NCBI GenBank assembly: GCA_018623515.1 | Contig: JAAZVL010000002.1 | Location: 1-49,400 of the forward strand | DNA from: Marinobacter sp. | Lineage (GTDB): Bacteria; Pseudomonadota; Gammaproteobacteria; Pseudomonadales; Oleiphilaceae | Direction of reading: 5' to 3' | DNA: 49,400 nucleotides | Shown here: positions 17,926-26,310 of the stretch, in pieces | Position numbering within the stretch: the stretch's first letter is position 1 | How the letters are laid out: each line of letters starts with the position of its first letter | Position numbers and translations under genes: made by a program | The notes under the pieces: model-generated | Told to the model about the DNA's origin: nothing | Database searches by the model: none | The model's input: only the letters and a program-made list of their open reading frames with translations

Positions 17926-18277
17926 CACACTTTTCTACGATGGTCAGTGCCCGCTCTGCGCCCGGGAAGTGCAGGCGTTACGGCGCTGGCAGAAAGGCAA
18001 CCTGGTTTTGGCGGATATCCACCAGCAACGCAATGGCAGCCTGATCCTGCCACCCCACGAGATGCTGCTGCGCCGCCTGCACCTGATGACCTGGACCGGC
18101 GAATGGGTCACCGGCCTGCACGCGACCGTCCGTGCATGGTCCCATACCCCGTTCGGCTTCCTGTTCAAACCGCTGCTCTGGCCGGGGATCTACCAGATTG
18201 CCTCACCGGTCTACGAGCTCTGGGCTGACCGCCGCTATGAACGCAAATACGCCTGCGCGGAGTGCGACGCTGGCTGA
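17909..18277 (+). CDS. DCC-family thiol-disulfide oxidoreductase (DUF393)
   Basis: This 122-residue protein has the DCC signature near its N-terminus, LFYDGQCPLCAREVQAL, whose CxxC resembles a thioredoxin-type redox centre. A second pair, CAECDAG, lies at the C-terminus. The central part (AWSHTPFGFLFKPLLWPG) has the usual hydrophobic DUF393 helix. The start lies within the preceding SixA-CHAD gene, so the two are probably co-translated. No partner substrate is known for this small type. Confidence 0.85.
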   Translation: MEPRYDTLFYDGQCPLCAREVQALRRWQKGNLVLADIHQQRNGSLILPPHEMLLRRLHLMTWTGEWVTGLHATVRAWSHTPFGFLFKPLLWPGIYQIASPVYELWADRRYERKYACAECDAG

Positions 18278-18294
18278 TTTGCCAGGCCAGCTCA

Positions 18295-18504
18295 TCAGGG
18301 TTGCTCGTCTGGCGGGGCGCCCTGGTCACATTTCTTGCAGTTCAGCTCGAAGCCCAACATGGACCGACGACCGTCCTCAGTGGTGACCCAGGGGCGGTTC
18401 ACCCAGGGGGGATCATGGCGCACATGCTGATTGTGACCACAGGCGAGCTGGGCGACCCAATGGTTCTCATCGTCCCTGTGGTAACCGGTGATGGGTTGTT
18501 TCAT
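18295..18504 (-). CDS. DUF3565 small zinc-ribbon-like protein
   Basis: This is a 69-residue protein with GYHRDDENHWVAQLACGHNQ followed by VRHDPPWVNRPWV and a C-terminal LNCKKCDQG. The CGH...CKKC arrangement suggests one metal site formed by Cys and His. The pattern matches DUF3565, a family of unknown function. Its start overlaps the rarD stop by 4 bases, so it is likely co-expressed with that transporter. Confidence 0.85.
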   Translation of the reverse strand: MKQPITGYHRDDENHWVAQLACGHNQHVRHDPPWVNRPWVTTEDGRRSMLGFELNCKKCDQGAPPDEQP

Positions 18505-19391
18505 TGCGGTGCTTTCCTCCCATTCCAGGCCGACCAGGAGTAGATGGCCAGCGCCACCCAGATCATGACAAAACTGGCCAGCTTCTCACCACTCAGAGGC
18601 TCTTCGAACACGAACAGGGCTATGAGGAACTGGATGGTCGGGTTGATGTACATGAGGAATCCCACTGTTGCCAGCCGCAGGCGGCGGGCCGCCCCGGCGA
18701 ACGCCAGCAGCGGGATGGCGGTGACGATCCCCGATGACAGCAACAACAGCATCATGCCGGTGCTGTCGGAGAAATGGGACAAGCCCTCGGCACCGAGCCA
18801 GGCCCAGGTCATAAGGGCTACAGGCAGCAACAGCAGCGTTTCCACGAACAGGCCGGAGAGACCGTCCAGCTCCACCTTCTTGCGGAACAGGCCATAGGTG
18901 CCAAAGCTGAAGGCCAGTATCAGGGTGATCCAGGGTACGATACCCAGCAGGAACAACTGGTACAGGATCGCGACGGTGGCCAGGACCACTGCAATGCCCT
19001 GCAGGCGGGAAATGGTCTCCCGGAGAATGAGCATGCCCATGGCGACATTCACGAGGGGCGTGAGGAAGTAGCCCAGGCTGGCCTGGAGGACATGGCGGGT
19101 TTCCACCGCGTAGATGTACACGCCCCAGTTCAAGGCAATGAACACGGCACAACCGAGCACGAAGCCCAGTTTTCGCGGTCGGGCCAGGGCCGACCGGACC
19201 GGTTGCCAGCGCTGCATGAGGGTAATGACGATGGCGAGGAACAGGCAGGACCAGATCACCCGGTGGATCAGGACCTCCCAGGCGGGCACGCCCTCGAACA
19301 GGGCGAAATACAGGGGAAAACTGCCCCACATGGTGTAGGCCGCAAGGCCGTAGAGAACGCCCTTGGTCGTCTCGGGTGTCGCTGCTTTCAT
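18501..19391 (-). CDS. rarD: EamA-family transporter RarD
   Basis: This 296-residue inner-membrane protein has ten predicted helices in two EamA repeats. KGVLYGLAAYTMWGSFPLYF at the N-terminus and LNWGVYIYAVETRHVLQASLGYFLTPLVNV near residue 100 are distinctive for RarD (described from residue 103 onward; chloramphenicol-sensitive protein family). The natural substrate is unknown. The related E. coli RarD was named for a chloramphenicol phenotype, but most members are not shown to be resistance genes. Confidence 0.9.
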   Translation of the reverse strand: MKAATPETTKGVLYGLAAYTMWGSFPLYFALFEGVPAWEVLIHRVIWSCLFLAIVITLMQRWQPVRSALARPRKLGFVLGCAVFIALNWGVYIYAVETRHVLQASLGYFLTPLVNVAMGMLILRETISRLQGIAVVLATVAILYQLFLLGIVPWITLILAFSFGTYGLFRKKVELDGLSGLFVETLLLLPVALMTWAWLGAEGLSHFSDSTGMMLLLLSSGIVTAIPLLAFAGAARRLRLATVGFLMYINPTIQFLIALFVFEEPLSGEKLASFVMIWVALAIYSWSAWNGRKAPQ

Positions 19392-19458
19392 AGGTTCCTC
19401 ATCATCCGGCCGGTCAATCTACCACAAGGACGATGATGAGTGCGCTTGAACGAACGGC

Positions 19459-19917
19459 TTACCGGCAGCAGGCCTTGAACTTTTTCCCGCTGCCGCAGGG
19501 GCACGGCTCGTTGCGGCCGGGTTTGAGCTGCCCCTCCCTGGTCTCGCCGGAAAGGTAATACCAACGCCCGTCTTCCCGGACAAAGTCTGAGTTTTCCTCG
19601 AGATAGCCCCAACTGTCTCCGGCACGGTAAACCGCGCGAAAATGGACCGTGCCCCTGCTACCCTGTTCCGTGCTGTCCAGGATCTGCAGCGATACCCATT
19701 CCGGCGACCCTTCCAGGCCCAGGTCGGCAGGGCGGGTATCGGGATGCCAGGTCGCAAGCAGATACTCTGCCCGCCCCTGCACAAACGCCGTATACCGGGA
19801 CCGCATCAATGCTTCCGGCGACGGCGCCGGTTTTCCCTGGTGCCAGAGGCCACAACACTGTTGATAGGTCTTTCCGGAACCGCACGGGCAGAGGCTGTTT
19901 GACTGGTCGGGTATCAT
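19459..19917 (-). CDS. ychJ: YchJ-family protein with two SEC-C metal motifs
   Basis: This 152-residue protein has SEC-C zinc-binding motifs at both ends: CPCGSGKTYQQCCG (residues about 10-23) and CPCGSGKKFKACCR at the very C-terminus. Between them is the YchJ NTF2-like core, starting SPEALMRSRYTAFVQGRAEYL. The motif is the one by which SecA's tail binds zinc and SecB. The role of YchJ is not established. It stands alone on the minus strand, divergent from the TauE/SafE gene. Confidence 0.92.
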   Translation of the reverse strand: MIPDQSNSLCPCGSGKTYQQCCGLWHQGKPAPSPEALMRSRYTAFVQGRAEYLLATWHPDTRPADLGLEGSPEWVSLQILDSTEQGSRGTVHFRAVYRAGDSWGYLEENSDFVREDGRWYYLSGETREGQLKPGRNEPCPCGSGKKFKACCR

Positions 19918-19983
19918 GTCCTGCGTTTGCTCCGGTTTGGCTGTGGAGCTCCAAGTGTATCAATTTCAGAAGGATGAAAAGGC

Positions 19984-20715
19984 TTGTTTGACCTTTCCGT
20001 GGTTCAGCTCGTGCTGGCCAACCTGGCCATTATCGCCGGTGCCTGCCTTCAGGGAGTTGCCGGATATGGTATCGGCACCCTGTCCGCACCGCTGCTATTC
20101 CTGATCAGCCCGATGCTTTTGCCGGCACCCCTGGTGCTGAATGCCACGCTTCTGACCATTCTGATGCTGATCCGCAACCGCGGTGCCCTGGAAATCCGAC
20201 AGGTGCGGTTTGCCATCGGTGGCGGGTTTGTCGGCATGATCCTGGCAGGCATTACCCTGATACTGATCTCTCCAAAAGGGTTTGAGCTGGTGTTCGGCAT
20301 TCTGATACTGGCCGGTGTCGCCATGAGCCTGGGCGGCCTCAAACCACGACTCAATGCCCGCAACAGCGCGATCGCTGGTGCCGCTTCCACCTACATGGGC
20401 ACGATCACCGCCGTCGGCGGGCCGCCGATCGCCCTCATCTACCAGAATGAGCAAGGCCCCCTGGTGCGCGCGAATATGTCCGCGTTCTTTCTGGTCGCCA
20501 GTTTCTTCAGCCTGACCGCCCTGTCACTGTCCGGTTACCTGGGGATTCGTGAGCTGGGACTGTTCGCAGCCACCTTCCCCGGAGTGCTCATCGGCTTCCT
20601 GCTGTCCGGAAAACTGGTAAATCGCATGCCTTTTGAAGGGCTCAGACCGATCATCCTGGGGATCGCGGCGGTGGCGGGAACGGCGGCGCTGGTGCGGGGG
20701 TTGATGTCGCTCTGA
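19984..20715 (+). CDS. TauE/SafE-family membrane exporter
   Basis: This 243-residue inner-membrane protein has about eight helices. The opening helix ANLAIIAGACLQGVAGYGIG carries the family's glycine-rich motif, and AGAASTYMGTITAVGGPPIAL is the second-half repeat. Members export sulfite, sulfoacetate or other organic anions; this substrate is unknown. The start is a TTG at 19984 with AAGGA upstream. No ATG is available in frame before the first helix. Confidence 0.85.
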   Translation: MFDLSVVQLVLANLAIIAGACLQGVAGYGIGTLSAPLLFLISPMLLPAPLVLNATLLTILMLIRNRGALEIRQVRFAIGGGFVGMILAGITLILISPKGFELVFGILILAGVAMSLGGLKPRLNARNSAIAGAASTYMGTITAVGGPPIALIYQNEQGPLVRANMSAFFLVASFFSLTALSLSGYLGIRELGLFAATFPGVLIGFLLSGKLVNRMPFEGLRPIILGIAAVAGTAALVRGLMSL

Positions 20716-20836
20716 AGGCCAAGCGGATCGCAAAAACCTATATTTCACAAGATTTTACATTTCAGGCGAACAAACTTTCGCCAATCAGGGCCAAAATGGT
20801 GCAATAAAAAGGAATCAAAAAGAAGCGGACTCCATC

Positions 20837-22168
20837 ATGGCTCTACGGCATCAGGAAGTCGTTGAAACCCGGATCGACGTTGCAGACCTGGAAATCGGTA
20901 TGCACGTGGTCCGGCTGGACCGGCCGTGGGAAGACACCGATTTCCTGCTTCAGGGCTTTGTCATCCAGCACAAGTCGGAACTTCAGGCCCTCCAGGCCCA
21001 GTGCCAGTTCGTGTTTATCGAGGGTCGCATAGAACAGACTGTCCGCGAGGCCAGGCCTGAACAACCTGCCCGGAAACGCTTCAGCCTGTTCGGCAAACGC
21101 AAGAAATCCCCCGCTCAACCTGTCTCTACCAACTCGCCCCGAAGCAAACTGCCCCGCAAGCGCGTCAACTACATCAACAAGGTCAGCATGACGGAGGAAC
21201 TGGAACCCGCTGTGATGCGCTTCGAGGAAGCCCGGGATACCGCAAAATCCCTGATGGCCGGGCTGCGGCTGGGACGCACCCTGGATCTGAACAATGCCAG
21301 AAAGGTCGTCAACAGCTGCGTGGACAGCGTCCTGAGAAACGAGAACGCCCTGTTGCTGCTCACCAAGATCAAGAACCAGGACGAGTACACCGCCGAGCAC
21401 TGCATCAACGTATCCATCCTCTCGGCCGCATTTGGCAAACATCTGGGACTGCTGGAAGGGGAAATCCGCAACCTGGCCCTCTGCGGGCTGCTGCACGATG
21501 TCGGCAAAACCCGGATCCCGGACCGGGTGCTGAACAAGCCCGGCGCCCTGACCCCCGACGAGTTCAGCATCATGCGGGAGCACACCAGCCACGGCCGCAC
21601 CATCCTGATGGGCACCAGCAATGCCCTGGCGATGGCGGTCGACGTGGCCTTCAGCCACCATGAACGGGTGGATGGCTCCGGCTACCCTCGCGGGCTGCAA
21701 AGCCACCAGATCCCCTTGTTCGCAAAGATGGTCGGTCTGGTGGACACCTACGACGCCATCACCAGTAACCGGATCTATGACAAGGGCCGGGCCTCCATGC
21801 AGGCGCTGGAGATCATCCACACCCATCGGGGCACCCAGTTCGACTCGGAACTGGCCGAAGCCTTCATCCAGATGATCGGCGTGTACCCTCCCGGCTCCAT
21901 CGTCGAGATGCACAACGGTGAAGTGGGCATCGTGGTGGAGACACACCCCGGCCACAAACTCAAACCCAAGGTGCTGCTGGTCCGGGAAGCGGACAAATCG
22001 CTGCTTGAACCCTACCGGCTGATCGACCTGATGACCTCGCCCGACGACCATGCCGGCAACACCTACCGCATCAAAAAAGAAGTGCCGGATGGCAGTTTCG
22101 ACATTGTCCTGCAGGACTTTGTCGATCAGGGGCTGATCACCAGCAAACCCCCACCGCCCAATCCGTAA
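20837..22168 (+). CDS. HD-GYP cyclic di-GMP phosphodiesterase
   Basis: This 443-residue cytosolic enzyme hydrolyses cyclic di-GMP. Residues about 10-130 match the DUF3391 N-terminal domain often found before HD-GYP (RIDVADLEIGMHVVRLDRPW), with a Lys/Arg-rich linker. The HD-GYP domain spans about 150-360. H188 is in the TAEHCINV helix, HD is at 220-221 in LLHDVGKTRIPD, and HHERVDGSGYP is at 274-284 with a complete GYP. All metal ligands look intact, so it is predicted active. It opposes the diguanylate cyclase at 5077-7347 in biochemical terms; any direct pairing is unknown. Confidence 0.92.
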   Translation: MALRHQEVVETRIDVADLEIGMHVVRLDRPWEDTDFLLQGFVIQHKSELQALQAQCQFVFIEGRIEQTVREARPEQPARKRFSLFGKRKKSPAQPVSTNSPRSKLPRKRVNYINKVSMTEELEPAVMRFEEARDTAKSLMAGLRLGRTLDLNNARKVVNSCVDSVLRNENALLLLTKIKNQDEYTAEHCINVSILSAAFGKHLGLLEGEIRNLALCGLLHDVGKTRIPDRVLNKPGALTPDEFSIMREHTSHGRTILMGTSNALAMAVDVAFSHHERVDGSGYPRGLQSHQIPLFAKMVGLVDTYDAITSNRIYDKGRASMQALEIIHTHRGTQFDSELAEAFIQMIGVYPPGSIVEMHNGEVGIVVETHPGHKLKPKVLLVREADKSLLEPYRLIDLMTSPDDHAGNTYRIKKEVPDGSFDIVLQDFVDQGLITSKPPPPNP

Positions 22169-22173
22169 ACCGC

Positions 22174-22602
22174 TTACCCGGGACGCTTGGTGACCGCCAT
22201 GGTCAGGCGGGAGATACAGGTGGTTTTGCCCTGTTCGTTCTCGATACGGATTTCCCAGACCTGGGTGGCACTGCCAATGTGCAGCGCGGTGGCGGTACCG
22301 TACACCCAGCCTTTGCTCACCGGCCGGATGTGGTTGGCGTTGATGTCCAGGCCCACGGCAACGGTCTCCGGATCTTTCAGACAGCAGTTGGCGGCCATGC
22401 TACCCAGGGTTTCCGCCAGCACCACCGAGGCACCGCCATGCAGGATTCCGAACGGCTGGACCGTGCGTTCATCCACTGGCATCCGGCCCTTCACGTAATT
22501 GTCACCGAATTCCAGGTATTCAATTCCCATGTGGCCAACTGCCGTTTTCCGGCTGGCTTCCATCATTTGCTCAAGATTCGGGGTTCTGGTCCAGATTGCC
22601 AT
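22174..22602 (-). CDS. Hotdog-fold acyl-CoA thioesterase (YdiI/PaaI-like)
   Basis: This 142-residue protein has the 4HBT signature: FGILHGGASVVLAETLGS, where the glutamate in the helix is the usual catalytic residue of the EntH/YdiI type. VGLDINANHIRPVSKGWV follows, as in this subfamily. It probably hydrolyses aromatic or short acyl-CoA thioesters. The start has AGGAG upstream. It is convergent with the HD-GYP gene with only 5 bases between the stops. Confidence 0.88.
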   Translation of the reverse strand: MAIWTRTPNLEQMMEASRKTAVGHMGIEYLEFGDNYVKGRMPVDERTVQPFGILHGGASVVLAETLGSMAANCCLKDPETVAVGLDINANHIRPVSKGWVYGTATALHIGSATQVWEIRIENEQGKTTCISRLTMAVTKRPG

Positions 22603-22741
22603 GGTGTTATGTTGCTCCTGAGTTGAACTTTTCCAGCGACGGTTTGTCTGGAAAGAGTCTATACGGGTAGCATGCTTACCACCATTCCTTTAGGTAAGAT
22701 TTTTGTTCGACCGTCATACCAACGAGAGAGGGAACTGACTC

Positions 22742-23206
22742 ATGAAGAAAGCAGGCTTGATTTCCACCACTGTACTCGCGGCTGCACTGGCCACACCGGT
22801 CATGGCACAACTGGACGTGGAAGAGCAGATCGAGAAACGCCAGGCCGCATTCCAGTTTGCCGCCTGGAACATGGGCAAGATCAAGGCCCAGGCCGTGGAT
22901 GAAAGTGTTGCCTACAATGCCGATCAGATGCAGGCCGCCGCCAATGCCGTGGCGGCGGTTGCCAACTCCGGCCTGGGTGCGCTGTTCGGCCCCGGTACCG
23001 GCATGGATCAGGCCGACAACACCAAACTGAAGCCGGAGTTTTTTGACGAGCCGGACAAGGCCCGGGAAGTGGCTGTCAACTTCGCCCAGCAAGCCACCAA
23101 ACTGAAGGAAGTGGCCGCCACCGGTGACAAGGCGGCCCTGGCAAGCCAGTTCAGCGAAGTGGGTAAGGCCTGCAAGGCCTGCCACGATCGCTACCGGGCC
23201 GAGTAA
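22742..23206 (+). CDS. Cytochrome c' (class II c-type cytochrome)
   Basis: This 154-residue periplasmic haem protein has a signal peptide ending at PVMA-Q. A four-helix-bundle sequence is followed by the C-terminal haem motif CKACH (C144, C147, H148). The absence of a distal methionine ligand and the C-terminal CxxCH are typical of five-coordinate cytochrome c', which binds nitric oxide and protects against nitrosative stress. It converges on a cytochrome b gene 12 bases away, a pairing often seen in proteobacteria where the b cytochrome may reduce it. Confidence 0.92.
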   Translation: MKKAGLISTTVLAAALATPVMAQLDVEEQIEKRQAAFQFAAWNMGKIKAQAVDESVAYNADQMQAAANAVAAVANSGLGALFGPGTGMDQADNTKLKPEFFDEPDKAREVAVNFAQQATKLKEVAATGDKAALASQFSEVGKACKACHDRYRAE

Positions 23207-23218
23207 GCCCTCACACCT

Positions 23219-23902
23219 TTACCACCCCAGATCCTGGGGTGGGGGTGGCGGCGGAGGCAGCAACCCGCCCGTCGCCACCCAGATCACCCCGGCCGAAACG
23301 GCCACCGCAAACAGGAACGCATTGATGCCGGCCATGCCGGTGTCTTCACCCTGCCCCTCTGGCACCTCTTTTCGACCAGTAATCATCGGTTTCACCAGAT
23401 TGTCCTTGCGCACGCGGGTGTAATACAGCACCGCCAGGATATGCAGGGCAATCAGTCCGTACAAAAGCCATTCCGCCAGTTTGTGCCAGCGAGTGAACAG
23501 TTCGTTCCACTCCGAGGACACCGCGCGATAAAGGGGGCCATTGAAGGCAATTTCGTCCGTCGCAAACAACCCGGTGACCGCCTGCAATGCAAACAGTCCG
23601 ATGAGCGCCAGGACCGACAGCGCCCCGAGGGGGTTGTGCCCCACGCCCTGCCATTCACCTCTGAGGTAGCGACGAACCGCGGACGGCCCGCGGACAAAGC
23701 TGGCAAACTGAGCGTGCCGACTGCCCACGAACCCCCAGACAACCCGGAAACTGAGCAGCGCCAGAACCATCAGACCGAAACGCTCGTGCCACACCATCCA
23801 GGTTCCGCCCAACTTCACCGTCGCAATGGCGCCAGCCACCGCAAGGACCAGTAACCAGTGGAACAACCGGACGGGCAAATCCCAGAGCTGTATGGTTTTC
23901 AT
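23219..23902 (-). CDS. Cytochrome b561-like di-haem membrane protein with polyproline tail
   Basis: This 227-residue inner-membrane protein has four to five helices. MKTIQLWDLPVRLFHWLLV gives a first haem-ligand histidine. MVWHERFGLMVL, FTRWHKLAEWLLYGLIALHIL and related histidines supply further ligands, as in b-type cytochromes that pass electrons from quinol. The C-terminus is unusual: LLPPPPPPPQDLGW, seven consecutive prolines just before the stop. The gene faces the cytochrome c' gene and probably supplies it with electrons. Confidence 0.88.
   Translation of the reverse strand: MKTIQLWDLPVRLFHWLLVLAVAGAIATVKLGGTWMVWHERFGLMVLALLSFRVVWGFVGSRHAQFASFVRGPSAVRRYLRGEWQGVGHNPLGALSVLALIGLFALQAVTGLFATDEIAFNGPLYRAVSSEWNELFTRWHKLAEWLLYGLIALHILAVLYYTRVRKDNLVKPMITGRKEVPEGQGEDTGMAGINAFLFAVAVSAGVIWVATGGLLPPPPPPPQDLGW
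23222..23242. other. Hairpin between cytochrome c' and cytochrome b genes
   Basis: A perfect 9-base-pair stem (CCACCCCAG with CTGGGGTGG, 3-base loop) lies 16 bases after the cytochrome c' stop and overlaps the last codons of the convergent cytochrome b gene. No T-run follows on either strand, so a terminator role is only possible. Confidence 0.45.
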
Positions 23903-23976
23903 GTGCTTACCTTTTCCTTGTCAGCAATTCGAAGTCCCATGGACACCGGTAAGCTTGCTAAGTTCCCGAAAAAGAA

Positions 23977-25359
23977 TCAATAAACCCGGACCAACTCCTG
24001 CTTCTCCCAGCCAAGCCGGCCGGTTTCCACCACCTGGCGACGAATCCCCGGCACCGGCCGGATCATGAACAGATCGCCGTCCCTGCCCACCAGTGTTCGC
24101 GGCACGCCACAAGCCCGGGCGATATCGGCATTGGTTTCCATGTGTTCCATTTCGCCGTGGACCGGGATCGCGAGCCTGGGTCTGACCCAGCGGTACATGG
24201 TTTCCAGCTCCTCCTGGGCGGGATGGCCGGAGGCGTGGATAGGAACGCCGGCGTCCTCGGCGGTGATCACCCGGACGCCCAGTTCCCTGAGTCTCGAAAT
24301 CAGGGCGTCAATGGCCTCCTCGTTGCCCGGGATCGCCCGGGCACTGAAAATCACGGTATCGCCAGCCTCCAGTTCGAAATCCGGGTGGGTGCCCATGGCC
24401 AACCGCCGAAGTGCGGTTCTGGGCTCACCCTGGCTGCCGGTCGCCACCGCCAGCACCTCTTCCCGGGGCAGGTAACCCAGGTGGGATGGGTTGATCAGTT
24501 CATCGGCCCGATTCCAGATACCTGCCGCCCTGGCTGCGCCGCTCATATTGATCAGGGAACGCCCGAGTAGACCCATGTAACGACCGGTCTCACGGGCGAT
24601 ACCGGCCAGGGTGTGCAGCCGGGCAATGTTGCTGCCAAAGCAGGTCACCACAACCCGGCCTTCGGCGCTGCGTACCGCCTGCAGAAGCCCCTCGTGCAGC
24701 GCACCCTCCGACACCGAGTGACCCTTGACAGTGGCGTTGGTGGAATCACAGACCATGGCATCCACGCCTTCCTCGGCCAGATCGGTAAAGGTCTTCGATG
24801 AGTAGCCGTGGCCGACCAACGGCTGGTCATCCAGCTTCCAGTCACCACTGTGGAAAATATTGCCCAAAGGCGTTCGGATCATCAGGGCATTGGGATCGGG
24901 AATGGAATGGGTCAGGGCCAGCCATTGCACATTGAACGGACCGATCTGCCTTTCCTCACCGGTATTGACCTCGATAATCGGCACCCGGTGCAGCAGGTCG
25001 AATTCCGCCAGTTTCCGGCGCAGGATCTCGGCGGTAAACCGGCTGGTGTAGACCGGGCATTGCAGCAGCGGCCACAGGTAGGGCACCGCACCGACATGAT
25101 CCTCGTGGGCATGGGTGATGACCAGGCCCGCCAGCTGTTCGCGACGATCGGCAATGAAGGCCGGATCGGCCATCTGCACCGGCGGCTCGCCGCGGTGATG
25201 AACGGTGCCATCGGCGGCAATCCGGCCCGGCTTCGGGAAGGTGACACCACAATCGACCATCAGCCACCGGCCATCGTGGCCATAGAGGTTCAGGTTCATG
25301 CCGATCTCACCAGTCCCGCCAAGGGGTAAAAACCAGAGGTCGTTGTGGTCCGGGGTCAT
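23977..25359 (-). CDS. Short ribonuclease J-like metallo-beta-lactamase RNase
   Basis: This 460-residue cytosolic protein is of the RNase J/beta-CASP class. FLPLGGTGEIGMNLNLYG opens the MBL domain. HAHEDHVG at 83-90 is the zinc motif, and FHSGDWKLDD supplies the acid ligand. The beta-CASP part contains VTCFGSNIARL, LAVATGSQGEPRTAL and HASGHPAQEEL, with PVHGEMEHM at the end. Classical RNase J is about 555 residues, so this form lacks the C-terminal dimerisation domain. Such short forms occur in some gammaproteobacteria that also have RNase E. Its start overlaps the stop of the upstream binding-protein gene (ATGA). Confidence 0.88.
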   Translation of the reverse strand: MTPDHNDLWFLPLGGTGEIGMNLNLYGHDGRWLMVDCGVTFPKPGRIAADGTVHHRGEPPVQMADPAFIADRREQLAGLVITHAHEDHVGAVPYLWPLLQCPVYTSRFTAEILRRKLAEFDLLHRVPIIEVNTGEERQIGPFNVQWLALTHSIPDPNALMIRTPLGNIFHSGDWKLDDQPLVGHGYSSKTFTDLAEEGVDAMVCDSTNATVKGHSVSEGALHEGLLQAVRSAEGRVVVTCFGSNIARLHTLAGIARETGRYMGLLGRSLINMSGAARAAGIWNRADELINPSHLGYLPREEVLAVATGSQGEPRTALRRLAMGTHPDFELEAGDTVIFSARAIPGNEEAIDALISRLRELGVRVITAEDAGVPIHASGHPAQEELETMYRWVRPRLAIPVHGEMEHMETNADIARACGVPRTLVGRDGDLFMIRPVPGIRRQVVETGRLGWEKQELVRVY

Positions 25360-26108
25360 TGCGGGGAGTTTTCCAGGTATTTCAGCACCAGGGCCTCGTG
25401 GGTTCCATTCATTTCAATCAGCTTCAGGGCAGCGCGGATGTCATCGGCATAGGCGAGGGCCGGCGAATCCTTCGCGATCGCGATCCAGGAGCGCTCCCCC
25501 GGCACGAAGAAAGGAGACACCCTGGCTGCCAGGTCCAGTTGCCGCACAGTGTACAGGCCCACCAGTTCCGGGGCGATCACCACATCGACCCGATCCCTCG
25601 CCATCATCAGCATCAAATTTTCATAGCGCGGTGCCGGCTCCTTCATCAGGTTCTCATCGTTGTCAAAGCGGTTGAAATACCGTGCGCCTTCCAGCACCCC
25701 TATGCGTTTGCCGTACAGGTCGGAGTATCGTTCAATCCGGTGTTTGTCATTCAGGTAGAAAAACAGCCGGCGTTCCGGCGGAAAGGCCGGGGCCACGAAT
25801 TCCAGCTGCTCATCACGGGTTTCAGTGCGTAACGGGCCAAGCATGATATCCACCTCGCCCTGGGTCATCATGCGAAGCACACGGCGAAAGGGGGCTTCGC
25901 GATAATGCACCTGCCAACCAAGCAAGTCCGCGATTTCCTCGAAGATTTCCACGTAAAGACCGCTCTTCTGATCCGCTTTGATAATTCGGTAGGGAGGTGC
26001 GTGGTTCACCCCGACCGTCACGGCTAAAGCCTCGACGGTCTCCGTACCCCGCTGCGCCATTGCGGGGGCAGCCACCAGCAACAGCAGTAGAATAACGTTA
26101 CGTCCCAT
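25356..26108 (-). CDS. Periplasmic amino-acid-type substrate-binding protein (SBP_bac_3), orphan
   Basis: From ATG 26108 this is a 250-residue protein with a signal peptide (MGRNVILLLLLVAAPAMA). The core has VNHAPPYRIIKADQKSGLYVE, then QGEVDIMLGPLRTETRDEQL, the normal SBP_bac_3 pattern, and a C-terminal DIRAALKLIEMNGTHE. No ABC permease or ATPase gene lies nearby. It is translationally coupled to the RNase J-like gene, which is an unrelated function. A GTG/ATG further upstream (26141) lacks a ribosome site, whereas 26108 has AAGGA. Confidence 0.82.
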   Translation of the reverse strand: MGRNVILLLLLVAAPAMAQRGTETVEALAVTVGVNHAPPYRIIKADQKSGLYVEIFEEIADLLGWQVHYREAPFRRVLRMMTQGEVDIMLGPLRTETRDEQLEFVAPAFPPERRLFFYLNDKHRIERYSDLYGKRIGVLEGARYFNRFDNDENLMKEPAPRYENLMLMMARDRVDVVIAPELVGLYTVRQLDLAARVSPFFVPGERSWIAIAKDSPALAYADDIRAALKLIEMNGTHEALVLKYLENSPQ

Positions 26109-26310
26109 CAAAAAAGCGTCCTTTCCGGATTTTCCATACATTTGGAACAGACGACGATCTGTTTCTGACCACTTACGAGTATAGCTGCTCCAGATCTGCT
26201 CCCCGTGAATTTACGTATGCAGGGTTGAATCCGGACCGTTCCGATGCCAGCTCAGATAGTACATCGGACGAAACTTGCCATTCATTCCGAGACGAGAGGT
26301 AGCAATCCGT

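Noticed and set aside
18501..19391. Antibiotic-resistance gene (rarD)
   Set aside because: The RarD name comes from a chloramphenicol-related label; the family is a general EamA transporter group and resistance cannot be claimed from sequence.
18774..19436. Plus-strand open frame opposite rarD, and similar frames opposite the pot genes
   Set aside because: They are Gln/His/Gly-rich reverse translations of hydrophobic membrane genes, a common artefact in GC-rich DNA.
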